From Psychrobacter sp. UBA5136 (GTDB lineage: Bacteria; Pseudomonadota; Gammaproteobacteria; Pseudomonadales; Moraxellaceae), in the NCBI RefSeq assembly GCF_002414005.1, contig NZ_DHYG01000055.1, positions 1 through 13,359 on the forward strand: 13,359 nt of DNA. The letters run 5' to 3'. A model generated the notes under the pieces. It was not told the origin of the DNA and did not search any database. It saw nothing but the letters and a program-made list of their open reading frames with translations. Of this stretch, positions 6,596 to 13,306 are shown one piece after another. How positions within the stretch are numbered: the stretch's first letter is position 1; every line of letters starts with the position of its first letter. The translations under genes were made by a program, and so were the position numbers.

Positions 6596-8194
6596 CTACC
6601 CAAAATCTTTCTTTAAAATAGCCGCCATATTCCGCTCCGCAAGTCCGGTGATAAACACGTACGGATTGACGCCCGCGCTACCGGGGATTAACGCGCCATC
6701 TTGCACGTAGATGTTTTTATGCCCTTTGACGCGGCCAACTTCATCAGTCGCTTTGCCCAATACGCAGCCGCCAAGCGGGTGATAGCAGAAGTTATCGCCA
6801 AAGCCTTTGGTAAACAGTAAGCTTGATGTCGAGCCGCCATTGACTTTAGCAAGTTTTTCGATCAGCTCTTTGGCGGCATTTACCGAATACGCATTTTGCT
6901 CGCGTTTCCAGTTGAGTTTGACGGTTTTGGTGGCTTTATCATAGTAATAATTGCCGCGTTCTGGGTTGTCAGTGATAGCAAGGTATAGGGTGCTCCAGGT
7001 CTCAAGTCCTAGCGGCAATGGCGCAAGCTCGGCAAAGATTTTGTACTTTGAGCCATCTCTATCGCCGTCCCACATATTGATACCTTTGACCGGAATGGTC
7101 GATTGGGTGGTGCCAGCGGCGTGGACGAAATTGCGCCCCGTCATGATGTTGCCGTTTGGCCCCCAATGCTGGCCAATATGCTCGTTTAGCTTAGTAAGCT
7201 TGCCTTCCGCGTGGCTTTTAAGTAGCAGCTCTGAAGTTCCCGTACTGCCTGCGTTTAAAAACAGCTTATCGCAAGTATAATGTTCGATTTTATCAACGCC
7301 GCCCGTGGTATTTAGAACATAAACCTCTAATCTGAGATGGTCGTTATCGAGCGCTTGAATGCTATTGACTTTGCGTAAGGTTTTGACCGTGACATTACCC
7401 GTCGCTTCAGCGTCTTTTAGATAGGTTAAATCAAGTGAGAATTTGCCTGCGTTATTACCGTAGATGACTTCGCCGCCGAGTGCTGACTTGTACACTTCGC
7501 CGCGCGCCTCTTTTTGCATATAGTCAAAGTCGTAGCTGTTGCCAAAAAATTCGGTTTTCAGTCCTGCTCTCGACGCTTGGCGCTCAGCAGCGCGGGTAAA
7601 TTCGTAATGCTCAGACTCATTAAAAAAAGTCTCGGGAATTTGGCTAACTTTTAATTCTCGCATGGCGCGCGGGAAGTAAATATCGTACATCTCATCGCTA
7701 TCGATCCACGGAAACACGGCTTCAAAGTGCGCGCGTCTGGGAGCAATGGCAATGGCGCCATTAACGATAGAGCCGCCGCCATAAGCACGCCCTGCGAATA
7801 CTTTCATCTCGTCGTATTCGATTAAATCTAAAACGCCCGGGTATTTCTTAATCGGGATAGGAATCGGAATGGGTGCATTTGGCCAATTGGTAAACCAGCT
7901 TGAGCGCTTATCGGCGCTTATCATTTTGCAAAAAGTATCGTGCTCGGGCGTTCTATCCCAGCGCATGCCCATCTCTAATATCAACACTTTATGGCCTTTT
8001 TCGCTTAGTCGCAGCGCCGATACCGCGCCGCCATAGCCACTACCAACGATGATATTAGGAAAGTGTCCCGCTTGGGTGATGGTACTTGGTAGTTTTGGCG
8101 GCTTGGCAAGCGTTTGGCAACCGCTCACCGCAGCGGAGGTGCCGATAGCGCCTAAGCTTAGACCCATGGCTTTAATTAATTGACGTCGTTGCAT
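6596..8194 (-). CDS. Cholesterol-oxidase-like GMC oxidoreductase, Tat-exported lipoprotein
   Basis: This 532-residue FAD enzyme would oxidise a 3-hydroxysterol or similar alcohol with oxygen, giving a ketone and peroxide. From memory it follows Streptomyces cholesterol oxidase almost end to end. The FAD fingerprint IIVGSGYGGAVSALRL is at 48-63. Family stretches include LILEMG, DKRSSWF, GGGSIVNG (139-146), WGPNGNIMT and FCYHPLGGCVLGKATD. The catalytic set is kept: Glu389 (FAE), His472 (YHPLGG) and Asn510 (GVNP). The N-terminus has twin arginines (RRQLIK, 3-8), a hydrophobic stretch and a lipobox VSGC, predicting Tat export after folding with FAD and lipid attachment at Cys26. With Gln at +2 it should sit in the outer membrane. 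Its ribosome site AGGA lies 5 bases before ATG. It is a single gene with its own terminator. The true substrate could be another sterol or hydrophobic alcohol. Confidence 0.9.
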   Translation of the reverse strand: MQRRQLIKAMGLSLGAIGTSAAVSGCQTLAKPPKLPSTITQAGHFPNIIVGSGYGGAVSALRLSEKGHKVLILEMGMRWDRTPEHDTFCKMISADKRSSWFTNWPNAPIPIPIPIKKYPGVLDLIEYDEMKVFAGRAYGGGSIVNGAIAIAPRRAHFEAVFPWIDSDEMYDIYFPRAMRELKVSQIPETFFNESEHYEFTRAAERQASRAGLKTEFFGNSYDFDYMQKEARGEVYKSALGGEVIYGNNAGKFSLDLTYLKDAEATGNVTVKTLRKVNSIQALDNDHLRLEVYVLNTTGGVDKIEHYTCDKLFLNAGSTGTSELLLKSHAEGKLTKLNEHIGQHWGPNGNIMTGRNFVHAAGTTQSTIPVKGINMWDGDRDGSKYKIFAELAPLPLGLETWSTLYLAITDNPERGNYYYDKATKTVKLNWKREQNAYSVNAAKELIEKLAKVNGGSTSSLLFTKGFGDNFCYHPLGGCVLGKATDEVGRVKGHKNIYVQDGALIPGSAGVNPYVFITGLAERNMAAILKKDFG

Positions 8195-8505
8195 GGTTTT
8201 CCTGTTTCTATATCTTTAATAAACGAAGTAATGAACGAGAGTTTAGCAAAAAAAAGTGTCGTGATTATTTCTTTGTTGCGAGCCACACGATTTTAGTCAA
8301 ATTAAAAAATCACGTTGTGCGAAGTAAGGCTTTCAAGTATTTAGTGCGCTCAAATTTATAAGGAGACTTGACCAAATAAGAAATATCCCTTACTATCTCG
8401 TTTCAATGTACTAGAACACAAATACATTTAATGATTTTTAAAATGCTAAAGAATTTGGCAAACACGACACTGTAAATATTTTATTTAAAATAATAAGGTT
8501 TAACT
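8195..8505. other. Divergent intergenic region between the GMC oxidoreductase and trpB
   Basis: No gene is evident in these 311 bases. They hold a good rightward promoter for trpB (8368-8396) and only a poor leftward match for the oxidase: TTGACT followed 17 bases later by AACAAA on the minus strand, around 8270-8300. A loose inverted repeat (CACACGATTTT near 8264 and AAAAATCACGTTGTG near 8305) could be an operator but has mismatches. A 10-codon ORF at 8443-8475 has no Trp codons and no ribosome site. Confidence 0.55.
8368..8396 (+). promoter_or_regulatory. Sigma70-type promoter of the trpB-family gene
   Basis: TTGACC (8368-8373, five of six) and TACTAT (8391-8396, four of six) are separated by an ideal 17 bases. 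The start near 8403 gives a leader of about 100 bases. I see no Trp-codon leader peptide and no attenuator-like stem pair in that leader. Confidence 0.55.
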
Positions 8506-9732
8506 ATGACAACGCAAAATACCGCCACTGGCTACGGTTTACATCAATCCATCTTACCTAATAGCGATGGGTTATATGGCGAATTTGGGGGCAAAATTGG
8601 CCATCCTGAGCTGGCCCGAGCCATGAGCGAGATTGAAACAGGCTTTCGTGACATCATCAAAGACGACGACTTTATCAAAGAGATGAAGCGCTTACGTGAG
8701 ACCTATGTGGGTCGCCCAAGCCCTATTTATCATGCGCAGCGTTTGACCGAGCATTGCGGCGGCGCGCAGATTTATTTTAAGCGTGAGGATTTAAACCATA
8801 CGGGCGCGCACAAGATTAATCACTGCTTGGGTGAGGTGTTATTAGCCAAAAAATTGGGCAAAACCAAAGTCATTGCCGAGACAGGCGCAGGGCAACATGG
8901 CGTGGCACTAGCAACAGCAGCAGCCTTGATGGGAATCGAATGTGAGATTCACATGGGCGTGGTTGATATCAAAAAAGAGCAGCCAAACGTCAGCCGCATG
9001 AAAATTTTGGGCGCCAATATCGTACCTGTCTCACGCGGCGCAGGGACGCTTAAAGAAGCGGTCGATAGTGCCTTTGAGACTTATTTGAATGAGCTTGATA
9101 GCAGTATGTTTGCGATTGGCTCGGCACTGGGACCGGCGCCCTATCCTGAAATAGTCAGCTACTTTCAGTCAGTAGTCGGGCATGAAGCGCGGGCGCAGTT
9201 CTTAGCGACGACGGGTAAGTTGCCGAATAAAGTGGTCGCTTGTGTCGGCGGCGGCTCCAATGCTATTGGCATGTTTAGCGGCTTTTTTGATGATGCCGAG
9301 GTAGAAAAAATCGGCGTCGAACCAGCGGGCGAAGGCTTAGACACGCCCAATCATGCGGCAACGATGTCTCTTGGCGTTAAAGGTGAGCTGCATGGTTTTA
9401 AATGCTACGTGCTGCTTGATGAAAGAGGCGAGCCTGCCCCCGTGCATTCGATTGCTTCGGGTCTTGATTACCCAGGCGTTGGGCCACAGCATTCGTATCT
9501 TAGAGATTTGGAGCTTGCCACTTATGAGTCGGCAACCGATGCAGAATGTTTAGATGCGTTTATGGCGCTATCCCGCCTTGAAGGTATTATTCCGGCTTTA
9601 GAGTCGGCACACGCCATTGCCTATGCGATGAGAATTGCCAAAGACATGTCAGCCGATGAGACGATTTTGGTCAATTTATCAGGGCGCGGCGATAAAGATA
9701 TTGATTTTATTTTAGATAAGGTAAAGCTATAA
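8506..9732 (+). CDS. trpB: Tryptophan synthase beta chain-family protein (stand-alone)
   Basis: This PLP enzyme of 408 residues normally condenses indole with L-serine to form tryptophan. Lys103 in HTGAHKIN binds PLP, Glu125 in ETGAGQHG is the catalytic acid, GGGSNAIG (248-255) holds the PLP phosphate, and GIIPALESAHA and LSGRGDKD are near the end, so the active site looks intact. There are two oddities. The N-terminal FGGKIGHPELARAM differs from the usual FGG-x-(Y/F)VPE. The conserved EA-x-RDW stretch that helps contact TrpA reads SAFETY here (188-193), so the contact Arg is replaced. No trpA or trpF is adjacent. It may therefore be a stand-alone beta subunit or an extra paralogue, possibly with an altered beta-replacement reaction. 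The start is supported by AAGG 8-9 bases upstream. It lies 96 bases before an EamA exporter. Confidence 0.85.
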   Translation: MTTQNTATGYGLHQSILPNSDGLYGEFGGKIGHPELARAMSEIETGFRDIIKDDDFIKEMKRLRETYVGRPSPIYHAQRLTEHCGGAQIYFKREDLNHTGAHKINHCLGEVLLAKKLGKTKVIAETGAGQHGVALATAAALMGIECEIHMGVVDIKKEQPNVSRMKILGANIVPVSRGAGTLKEAVDSAFETYLNELDSSMFAIGSALGPAPYPEIVSYFQSVVGHEARAQFLATTGKLPNKVVACVGGGSNAIGMFSGFFDDAEVEKIGVEPAGEGLDTPNHAATMSLGVKGELHGFKCYVLLDERGEPAPVHSIASGLDYPGVGPQHSYLRDLELATYESATDAECLDAFMALSRLEGIIPALESAHAIAYAMRIAKDMSADETILVNLSGRGDKDIDFILDKVKL

Positions 9733-9750
9733 AAAATCTGTGAGAAGAAT

Positions 9751-9802
9751 AAAAAAACAACACCTATTTAGCGCTTAAAAAGTTATCATCGTGGTTTTTT
9801 TT
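9751..9802 (+). terminator. Weak possible terminator after trpB
   Basis: AAAAAAAC-CAC (with a 2-base bulge) can pair with GTGGTTTTTTT across a loop of about 27 bases, ending in eight T. The stem is mostly A-T pairs, so readthrough into the transporter is likely. Confidence 0.25.
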
Positions 9803-9828
9803 AGTCTAACGCTTGATAGGATTCACCC

Positions 9829-10725
9829 ATGTCCAACCGCGACCTCATCATTTTTATGACACTGTCCTTTATGTGGTCGCTGTCGTTTATTTTTTACCGT
9901 ATCGGCGTGCCGGAATTTGGCTCGCTAGCGTTTGCCAGTTTGCGCGTGGTATTTGCTGGTTTGGTGATGCTGGTTTTTGTCTTAATCAGCCCAAAAAACA
10001 GGGAGGGTATACGCGATAACTGGAAAGTGCTCACGCTGGTGGGACTATTTTCTGCCGCCATCCCTTTTATGCTGTTTGCTTTTTCAGCGCGCTCGGTCAA
10101 TGCTGGGGTGTTGGCGGTGCTTAATGCGTCTGTCCCGATGATGAGCGGCTTTATCGCCAGTACCTTTTTTAAAGACAGACTGTCAAAAAAACAAATTCTT
10201 GGTTTAATCATTGGCGTTATCGGCGTGATTATTTTGATGAGTGAAAGCTTATTTGGTAGTCAAAGTGCTTCTTCTGAGTCGTCATTATTACCAATGGGCT
10301 ACGCCTTATTTGCCTGTGTCGGTTATGCGGTCGGCGCCAATATCACCCGCAACTATTTATACAACGTCTCGCCGGTGGCGATTACCGCAGGCTCGCTTAT
10401 CATCGCCAGCATCATCATGCTACCGATAGCCGTCTATGAGTTTCCCTATCACAAAACCATCAGCTTCACCGCTTGGATGTCAGTGATTTGTATTGGCGTC
10501 TTTTCAACTGCCATCGCGCTGATTTTTATGAATCAACTCATTAAAAGTATCGGCCCGATGCGCGCGACCAGTATTACCTTAGTGATTCCAATTTTTGCCA
10601 TTATTTTTGGCTATTTACTGCTTGGTGAAGCCTTAGACACGCCAGCGATTATCGGCTCGGTGGTGATATTATTTGGCACTTATCTGTCTTTAGAGTTGTC
10701 TATTAAAAAAATGCTGAAATCTTAA
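9829..10725 (+). CDS. EamA/DMT-family transporter
   Basis: This is an inner-membrane protein of 298 residues with two EamA repeats of about five helices each, the standard ten-helix drug/metabolite transporter layout. Repeat one spans roughly residues 5-138. Its typical start is FMWSLSFIFYRIG, and it later has NAGVLAVLNASVPM followed by a short charged turn (KDRLSKKQ) before the last helix. Repeat two (about 153-292) includes SIGPMRATSITLVIPIFAIIFGYLLLGEAL, of which the GEAL end is a family hallmark. Members export amino acids, metabolites or toxic compounds by proton exchange; the substrate here is unknown. It lies 96 bases after the trpB-family gene on the same strand, so export of an aromatic or indolic product is a possible but unproven link. 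Start ATG 9829 has AGGA about 8 bases upstream. Confidence 0.9.
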   Translation: MSNRDLIIFMTLSFMWSLSFIFYRIGVPEFGSLAFASLRVVFAGLVMLVFVLISPKNREGIRDNWKVLTLVGLFSAAIPFMLFAFSARSVNAGVLAVLNASVPMMSGFIASTFFKDRLSKKQILGLIIGVIGVIILMSESLFGSQSASSESSLLPMGYALFACVGYAVGANITRNYLYNVSPVAITAGSLIIASIIMLPIAVYEFPYHKTISFTAWMSVICIGVFSTAIALIFMNQLIKSIGPMRATSITLVIPIFAIIFGYLLLGEALDTPAIIGSVVILFGTYLSLELSIKKMLKS

Positions 10726-10746
10726 CTTCGTTTATTTTAAACTGGT

Positions 10747-10764
10747 AAAAAGTATTTTTAATAC
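10747..10764 (-). terminator. Weak possible terminator of the lipoprotein gene
   Basis: On the minus strand GTATT and AATAC form a 5-base stem with an AAA loop followed by five T, just after the lipoprotein stop codon at 10772. The stem is short and AT-rich. Confidence 0.3.
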
Positions 10765-10771
10765 ACTGCTC

Positions 10772-11494
10772 TTACTTAGAACCTTCTACCATAATAAGTT
10801 GAATCGGAAAGGTAATAATGTCAAACGCCTTGGCAAATGGCATCAGCGCCTTTAGCCTTTTTTTCTCCGCCTCGGCTTTATCTGGCTGATAATGATAAAA
10901 CTTTAGCGTGGTCGGTTGCGGCAAGCGATACTGCAAATTATCGATATTTTTCACCGCTGGTGCCACCGTCACAGGAAGGCGCCACAGATTTTTTGTGCAG
11001 CGTGTCATACTCCCCGCAAAGCCATCGTGACAAGTAAAATCAAACTTCTCAAGCTTAGCCGTTTCACCTGCGGCTAGCAGATGGGCCGGTTTTTCAAACC
11101 ATAGCTTTAAGGCAATACAGCCTTGCTGTGACGTGCAGCCTTGCTCGCCTATTCTTATTCTAAAATATGGCGCATTAAATGCTGGCATCGGCTCAAAAGA
11201 AAAATAAGCCATATCCACTTGGTCTAAAATGTCAAGAAATTCGCCATCTCTCTTGGCGCTCTGTACCAAATAGCTGCCCTTTTCTCCGGCAAACACAATC
11301 GCATTATCAACGCCTTGAACAGGCGCGGCGGGCTTACCAACAGCAATAACCGTGTCGGTAAATTGCTCATCGGCAACCCATTTGGCATCCTCTTGTCGCA
11401 TCAATTGATAATCGAGCTTTTCTGACGCAATACAGCCGCTTAAACCTAAAACCAGTGAGCCAGCTAAACACAGTCTAAAAAGTGATTTTGACAT
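10772..11494 (-). CDS. Putative outer-membrane lipoprotein of unknown function
   Basis: I do not recognise the family of this 240-residue protein. The N-terminus is a clear lipoprotein signal: Lys3 and Arg7, a hydrophobic core, then the lipobox LSGC with the lipidated Cys at 21. Ile at +2 points to the outer membrane rather than retention in the inner membrane. The mature part has four cysteines (about 120, 126, 154, 166) that could form two disulfides in the periplasm. Near the C-terminus a charged stretch (DKAEAEKKRLK, about 205-215) precedes FDIITFPIQLIMV (224-236), which resembles the ending of several small proteobacterial lipoproteins. The ribosome site is weak (GAGA about 10 bases upstream). 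It converges with the EamA transporter and is divergent from the FadL-type porin, so shared control with the porin is possible. Confidence 0.75.
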   Translation of the reverse strand: MSKSLFRLCLAGSLVLGLSGCIASEKLDYQLMRQEDAKWVADEQFTDTVIAVGKPAAPVQGVDNAIVFAGEKGSYLVQSAKRDGEFLDILDQVDMAYFSFEPMPAFNAPYFRIRIGEQGCTSQQGCIALKLWFEKPAHLLAAGETAKLEKFDFTCHDGFAGSMTRCTKNLWRLPVTVAPAVKNIDNLQYRLPQPTTLKFYHYQPDKAEAEKKRLKALMPFAKAFDIITFPIQLIMVEGSK

Positions 11495-11611
11495 TCTATT
11501 TTTCTCTGCTTAAAGAATAAGTGGCAATTGAGAAAGGATGATTGTGTATGATATTAGATCAATTTTATAAAAATAAGTTGGTTAGTTTGTTAATTAAATA
11601 TAAAGAAAATA

Positions 11612-11639
11612 TTTATAGGTTTAGCAAAAAAATGTGCAA
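11612..11639 (-). promoter_or_regulatory. Candidate promoter of the lipoprotein gene
   Basis: On the minus strand TTGCAC (11639-11634) and TATAAA (11617-11612) are separated by 16 bases. The -10 matches five of six positions and the -35 three. The leader would be about 110 bases. Confidence 0.35.
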
Positions 11640-11654
11640 AGGTTAAGCCGTTCA

Positions 11655-11683
11655 TTGACTGCTTTTGTTGAATGAAGTATAGA
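11655..11683 (+). promoter_or_regulatory. Upstream promoter P1 of the FadL-type porin
   Basis: TTGACT (11655-11660, five of six) and TATAGA (11678-11683, four of six) have an exact 17-base spacer. The start would be near 11690, giving a leader of about 128 bases. Confidence 0.5.
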
Positions 11684-11708
11684 ATGCCATAAAGTTGCTG
11701 CTGATATA

Positions 11709-11737
11709 TTGACAAAGGTCGACATTCGCTATTTAAT
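11709..11737 (+). promoter_or_regulatory. Downstream promoter P2 of the FadL-type porin
   Basis: A perfect TTGACA (11709-11714) and TTTAAT (11732-11737, five of six) with a 17-base spacer make this the strongest promoter match in the window. The start would be near 11744, about 74 bases before the ATG. Confidence 0.65.
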
Positions 11738-11748
11738 CTAGAGATTAA
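11733..11748. promoter_or_regulatory. Inverted repeat over the P2 start point, probable operator
   Basis: TTAATCT-AG-AGATTAA has 7-base perfect arms and a 2-base centre. It covers most of the -10 hexamer and the predicted start of P2, the classic place for a repressor. No T-tract follows, so it is not a terminator. The regulator is unknown. Confidence 0.45.
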
Positions 11749-11817
11749 GGCCAGCTATAAAAAGTCTTTGTGGTTTTATGGCTTGGTGGTGTTTTTAACT
11801 GACAAAAGGATATTGTC

Positions 11818-13221
11818 ATGAGCGCTCAGCTGTTTTTAGGACTTAATAAGTCTGCTATTCTTTCTTATTCTTCGCGCTATTTGCTTACTGTCGGTACTTT
11901 GACGGCGCTTAGCCTCGCTATTAGCTCAGCACACGCAGCTGGCATCGAATATAGTAAACAGTCGGTTGCGCCTTTTTTTGAGCCAGGCCATTACGCTGAA
12001 TTGTCTTATGGTTATGTCAACCCAAAAATCGAAGGTACCGATGCTGCCGGTAATAAAATCGGCGATATGATGGACAGCTTTGATTTGCCCGGCGCGGCTA
12101 TCAAAATCGCCCCGACCGCCAATACAGCACTGGCAGTGATTTACGAAAAACCCTTTGGCGTTGATACCGAATACCCAGCAGGGAATATTTTTAGCAATCG
12201 CATGGGCACCACCGAGGCGCGGGTAGAGACAAATGGTATCACGCTTTTAGGTGGCGGTAAGATTAGCAATAATGTGTGGCTATACGGTGGCCTTGAATAC
12301 CAAACGCTAAAAGGCAATATCACGGGCGCGCAGCCAGTTGGTCTAACCACCGCTGTCTCTCAAGTGATTGATCAGGCAGGCGCGATTTTTGGTGTGCCGA
12401 CCGCTGAGGCTTATTATGATTTGGTCAATAAACAAAATAATGGCACGATTAGCGCTGCGGAAGCGGAAGCGTTAGAGACAGTCAATGGTCTTGCCACACC
12501 AGTGGCAGAAGCACCAACCTATTATACGTTAGACTTTGAAAACGAAAATACGCTAGTGCCTGTTATTGGGATGGCGTATGAAAAGCCAGAGATTGCACTA
12601 CGCGCCGCATTAACCTATCGCGCGCCTGCCAAATACCAAGTAACTGGGGTAGAAAACCTGCAAGTTATTTTGCCACTTATCGCTGGTGGTGATGGTGTGA
12701 CACCGGGACCAGCGACCGACGAAGTGCCCTTACCGCTAGCGGGCAAGACCGAGGTTAAGATGCCGCAGTCGGTTAATTTAGACTTTCAAACGGGATTAAG
12801 TGAAAAGTATCAGTTGCTAGGTATGGTAAACGCGCGCTGGGTCGATTGGAGTAACTTTAATGTTGCCCCGCCTTTAGCGACATTTTCGACACAAGAACCA
12901 CTAGCTGCTTATAAAAAAGACGGCTATGCGGTCGAGGTGGCCTTGGGTAAGCAGTTTAATCCAAAAGTCTCAGGCGAAGTACGCGTCGGCTATGACCATG
13001 GCACTGGTGCGCCGCTCAGTTTATTGGGTCCTTATGACTCTATCAAAAGTTTAGGACTCAGCGCGCAATATAAATTAACCGAGCAGCTAAGCGTTGCTGC
13101 AGGCGGTCAATATATGTGGTTTGAAGGTGGTCCGGTTGACACCGAAGTCGATGGTCGGGTTGCCAATATCGATGACGGGACGGGCTATGCACTTGGTATG
13201 AAATTGGGTTATCATTTTTAA
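11818..13221 (+). CDS. FadL/TodX-family outer-membrane porin for hydrophobic compounds
   Basis: This protein forms a beta-barrel channel that lets fatty acids or hydrocarbons cross the outer membrane. The 467 residues compare with about 446 in E. coli FadL. A long signal peptide ends at SAHA (residue 40), giving a mature start AGIEYSKQSV that resembles the FadL start. The second half follows FadL: MPQSVNLDFQTGLSEKYQL (about 319-337), ARWVDWSNF, then repeated amphipathic strands, and the C-terminal GYHF ends in the Phe needed for barrel assembly. The first half is less typical: the usual NPA hatch motif is not clear (FFEPGHYAEL occupies that place). An insert at about 180-232 includes NKQNNGTISAAE (204-215), which looks like an EF-hand loop. 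AAGGA lies 7 bases before ATG 11818. The substrate cannot be fixed from sequence. I withhold fadL because paralogues for other lipids exist. Confidence 0.87.
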   Translation: MSAQLFLGLNKSAILSYSSRYLLTVGTLTALSLAISSAHAAGIEYSKQSVAPFFEPGHYAELSYGYVNPKIEGTDAAGNKIGDMMDSFDLPGAAIKIAPTANTALAVIYEKPFGVDTEYPAGNIFSNRMGTTEARVETNGITLLGGGKISNNVWLYGGLEYQTLKGNITGAQPVGLTTAVSQVIDQAGAIFGVPTAEAYYDLVNKQNNGTISAAEAEALETVNGLATPVAEAPTYYTLDFENENTLVPVIGMAYEKPEIALRAALTYRAPAKYQVTGVENLQVILPLIAGGDGVTPGPATDEVPLPLAGKTEVKMPQSVNLDFQTGLSEKYQLLGMVNARWVDWSNFNVAPPLATFSTQEPLAAYKKDGYAVEVALGKQFNPKVSGEVRVGYDHGTGAPLSLLGPYDSIKSLGLSAQYKLTEQLSVAAGGQYMWFEGGPVDTEVDGRVANIDDGTGYALGMKLGYHF

Positions 13222-13276
13222 AAATTGACTGAAATTATCAGTAGATAAGCATTATCAAAGAGAGTCAAAGCTACTA

Positions 13277-13306
13277 TTTACCTAGAAAGCAATTACGTTA
13301 TATAAT
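13277..13306 (+). promoter_or_regulatory. Possible promoter for a gene beyond the right edge
   Basis: A perfect TATAAT (13301-13306) has a weak TTTACC (13277-13282) 18 bases upstream. No gene starts before the window ends at 13359. A short inverted repeat ACTGA/TCAGT at 13228-13242 lies just after the porin stop codon but has no T-run, so no terminator is seen for the porin. Confidence 0.3.

Larger units (their letters stand above)
11495..11817. other. Divergent regulatory region between the lipoprotein and the FadL-type porin
   Basis: No gene is seen in these 323 bases. The left part is very AT-rich and holds a leftward promoter candidate; the right part holds two rightward promoters and inverted repeats, listed separately. 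TTCATT and AATGAA at 11651-11676 form a further pair of 6-base arms that overlap the -35 and spacer of the upstream rightward promoter. Confidence 0.6.

Noticed and set aside
8443..8475. Ten-codon ORF in the trpB leader, a possible attenuation peptide
   Set aside because: It has no Trp codons, no ribosome binding site and no competing stem structures after it.
11714..11725. GGTCGACA-like sequence at the porin promoter, resembling a FadR or fatty-acid regulator site
   Set aside because: The arms and centre spacing do not match the FadR consensus, and it lies in the promoter spacer where a short GTCGAC palindrome can occur by chance.
13228..13242. ACTGA/TCAGT hairpin as terminator of the porin gene
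   Set aside because: The stem has only five pairs and no T-run follows it.
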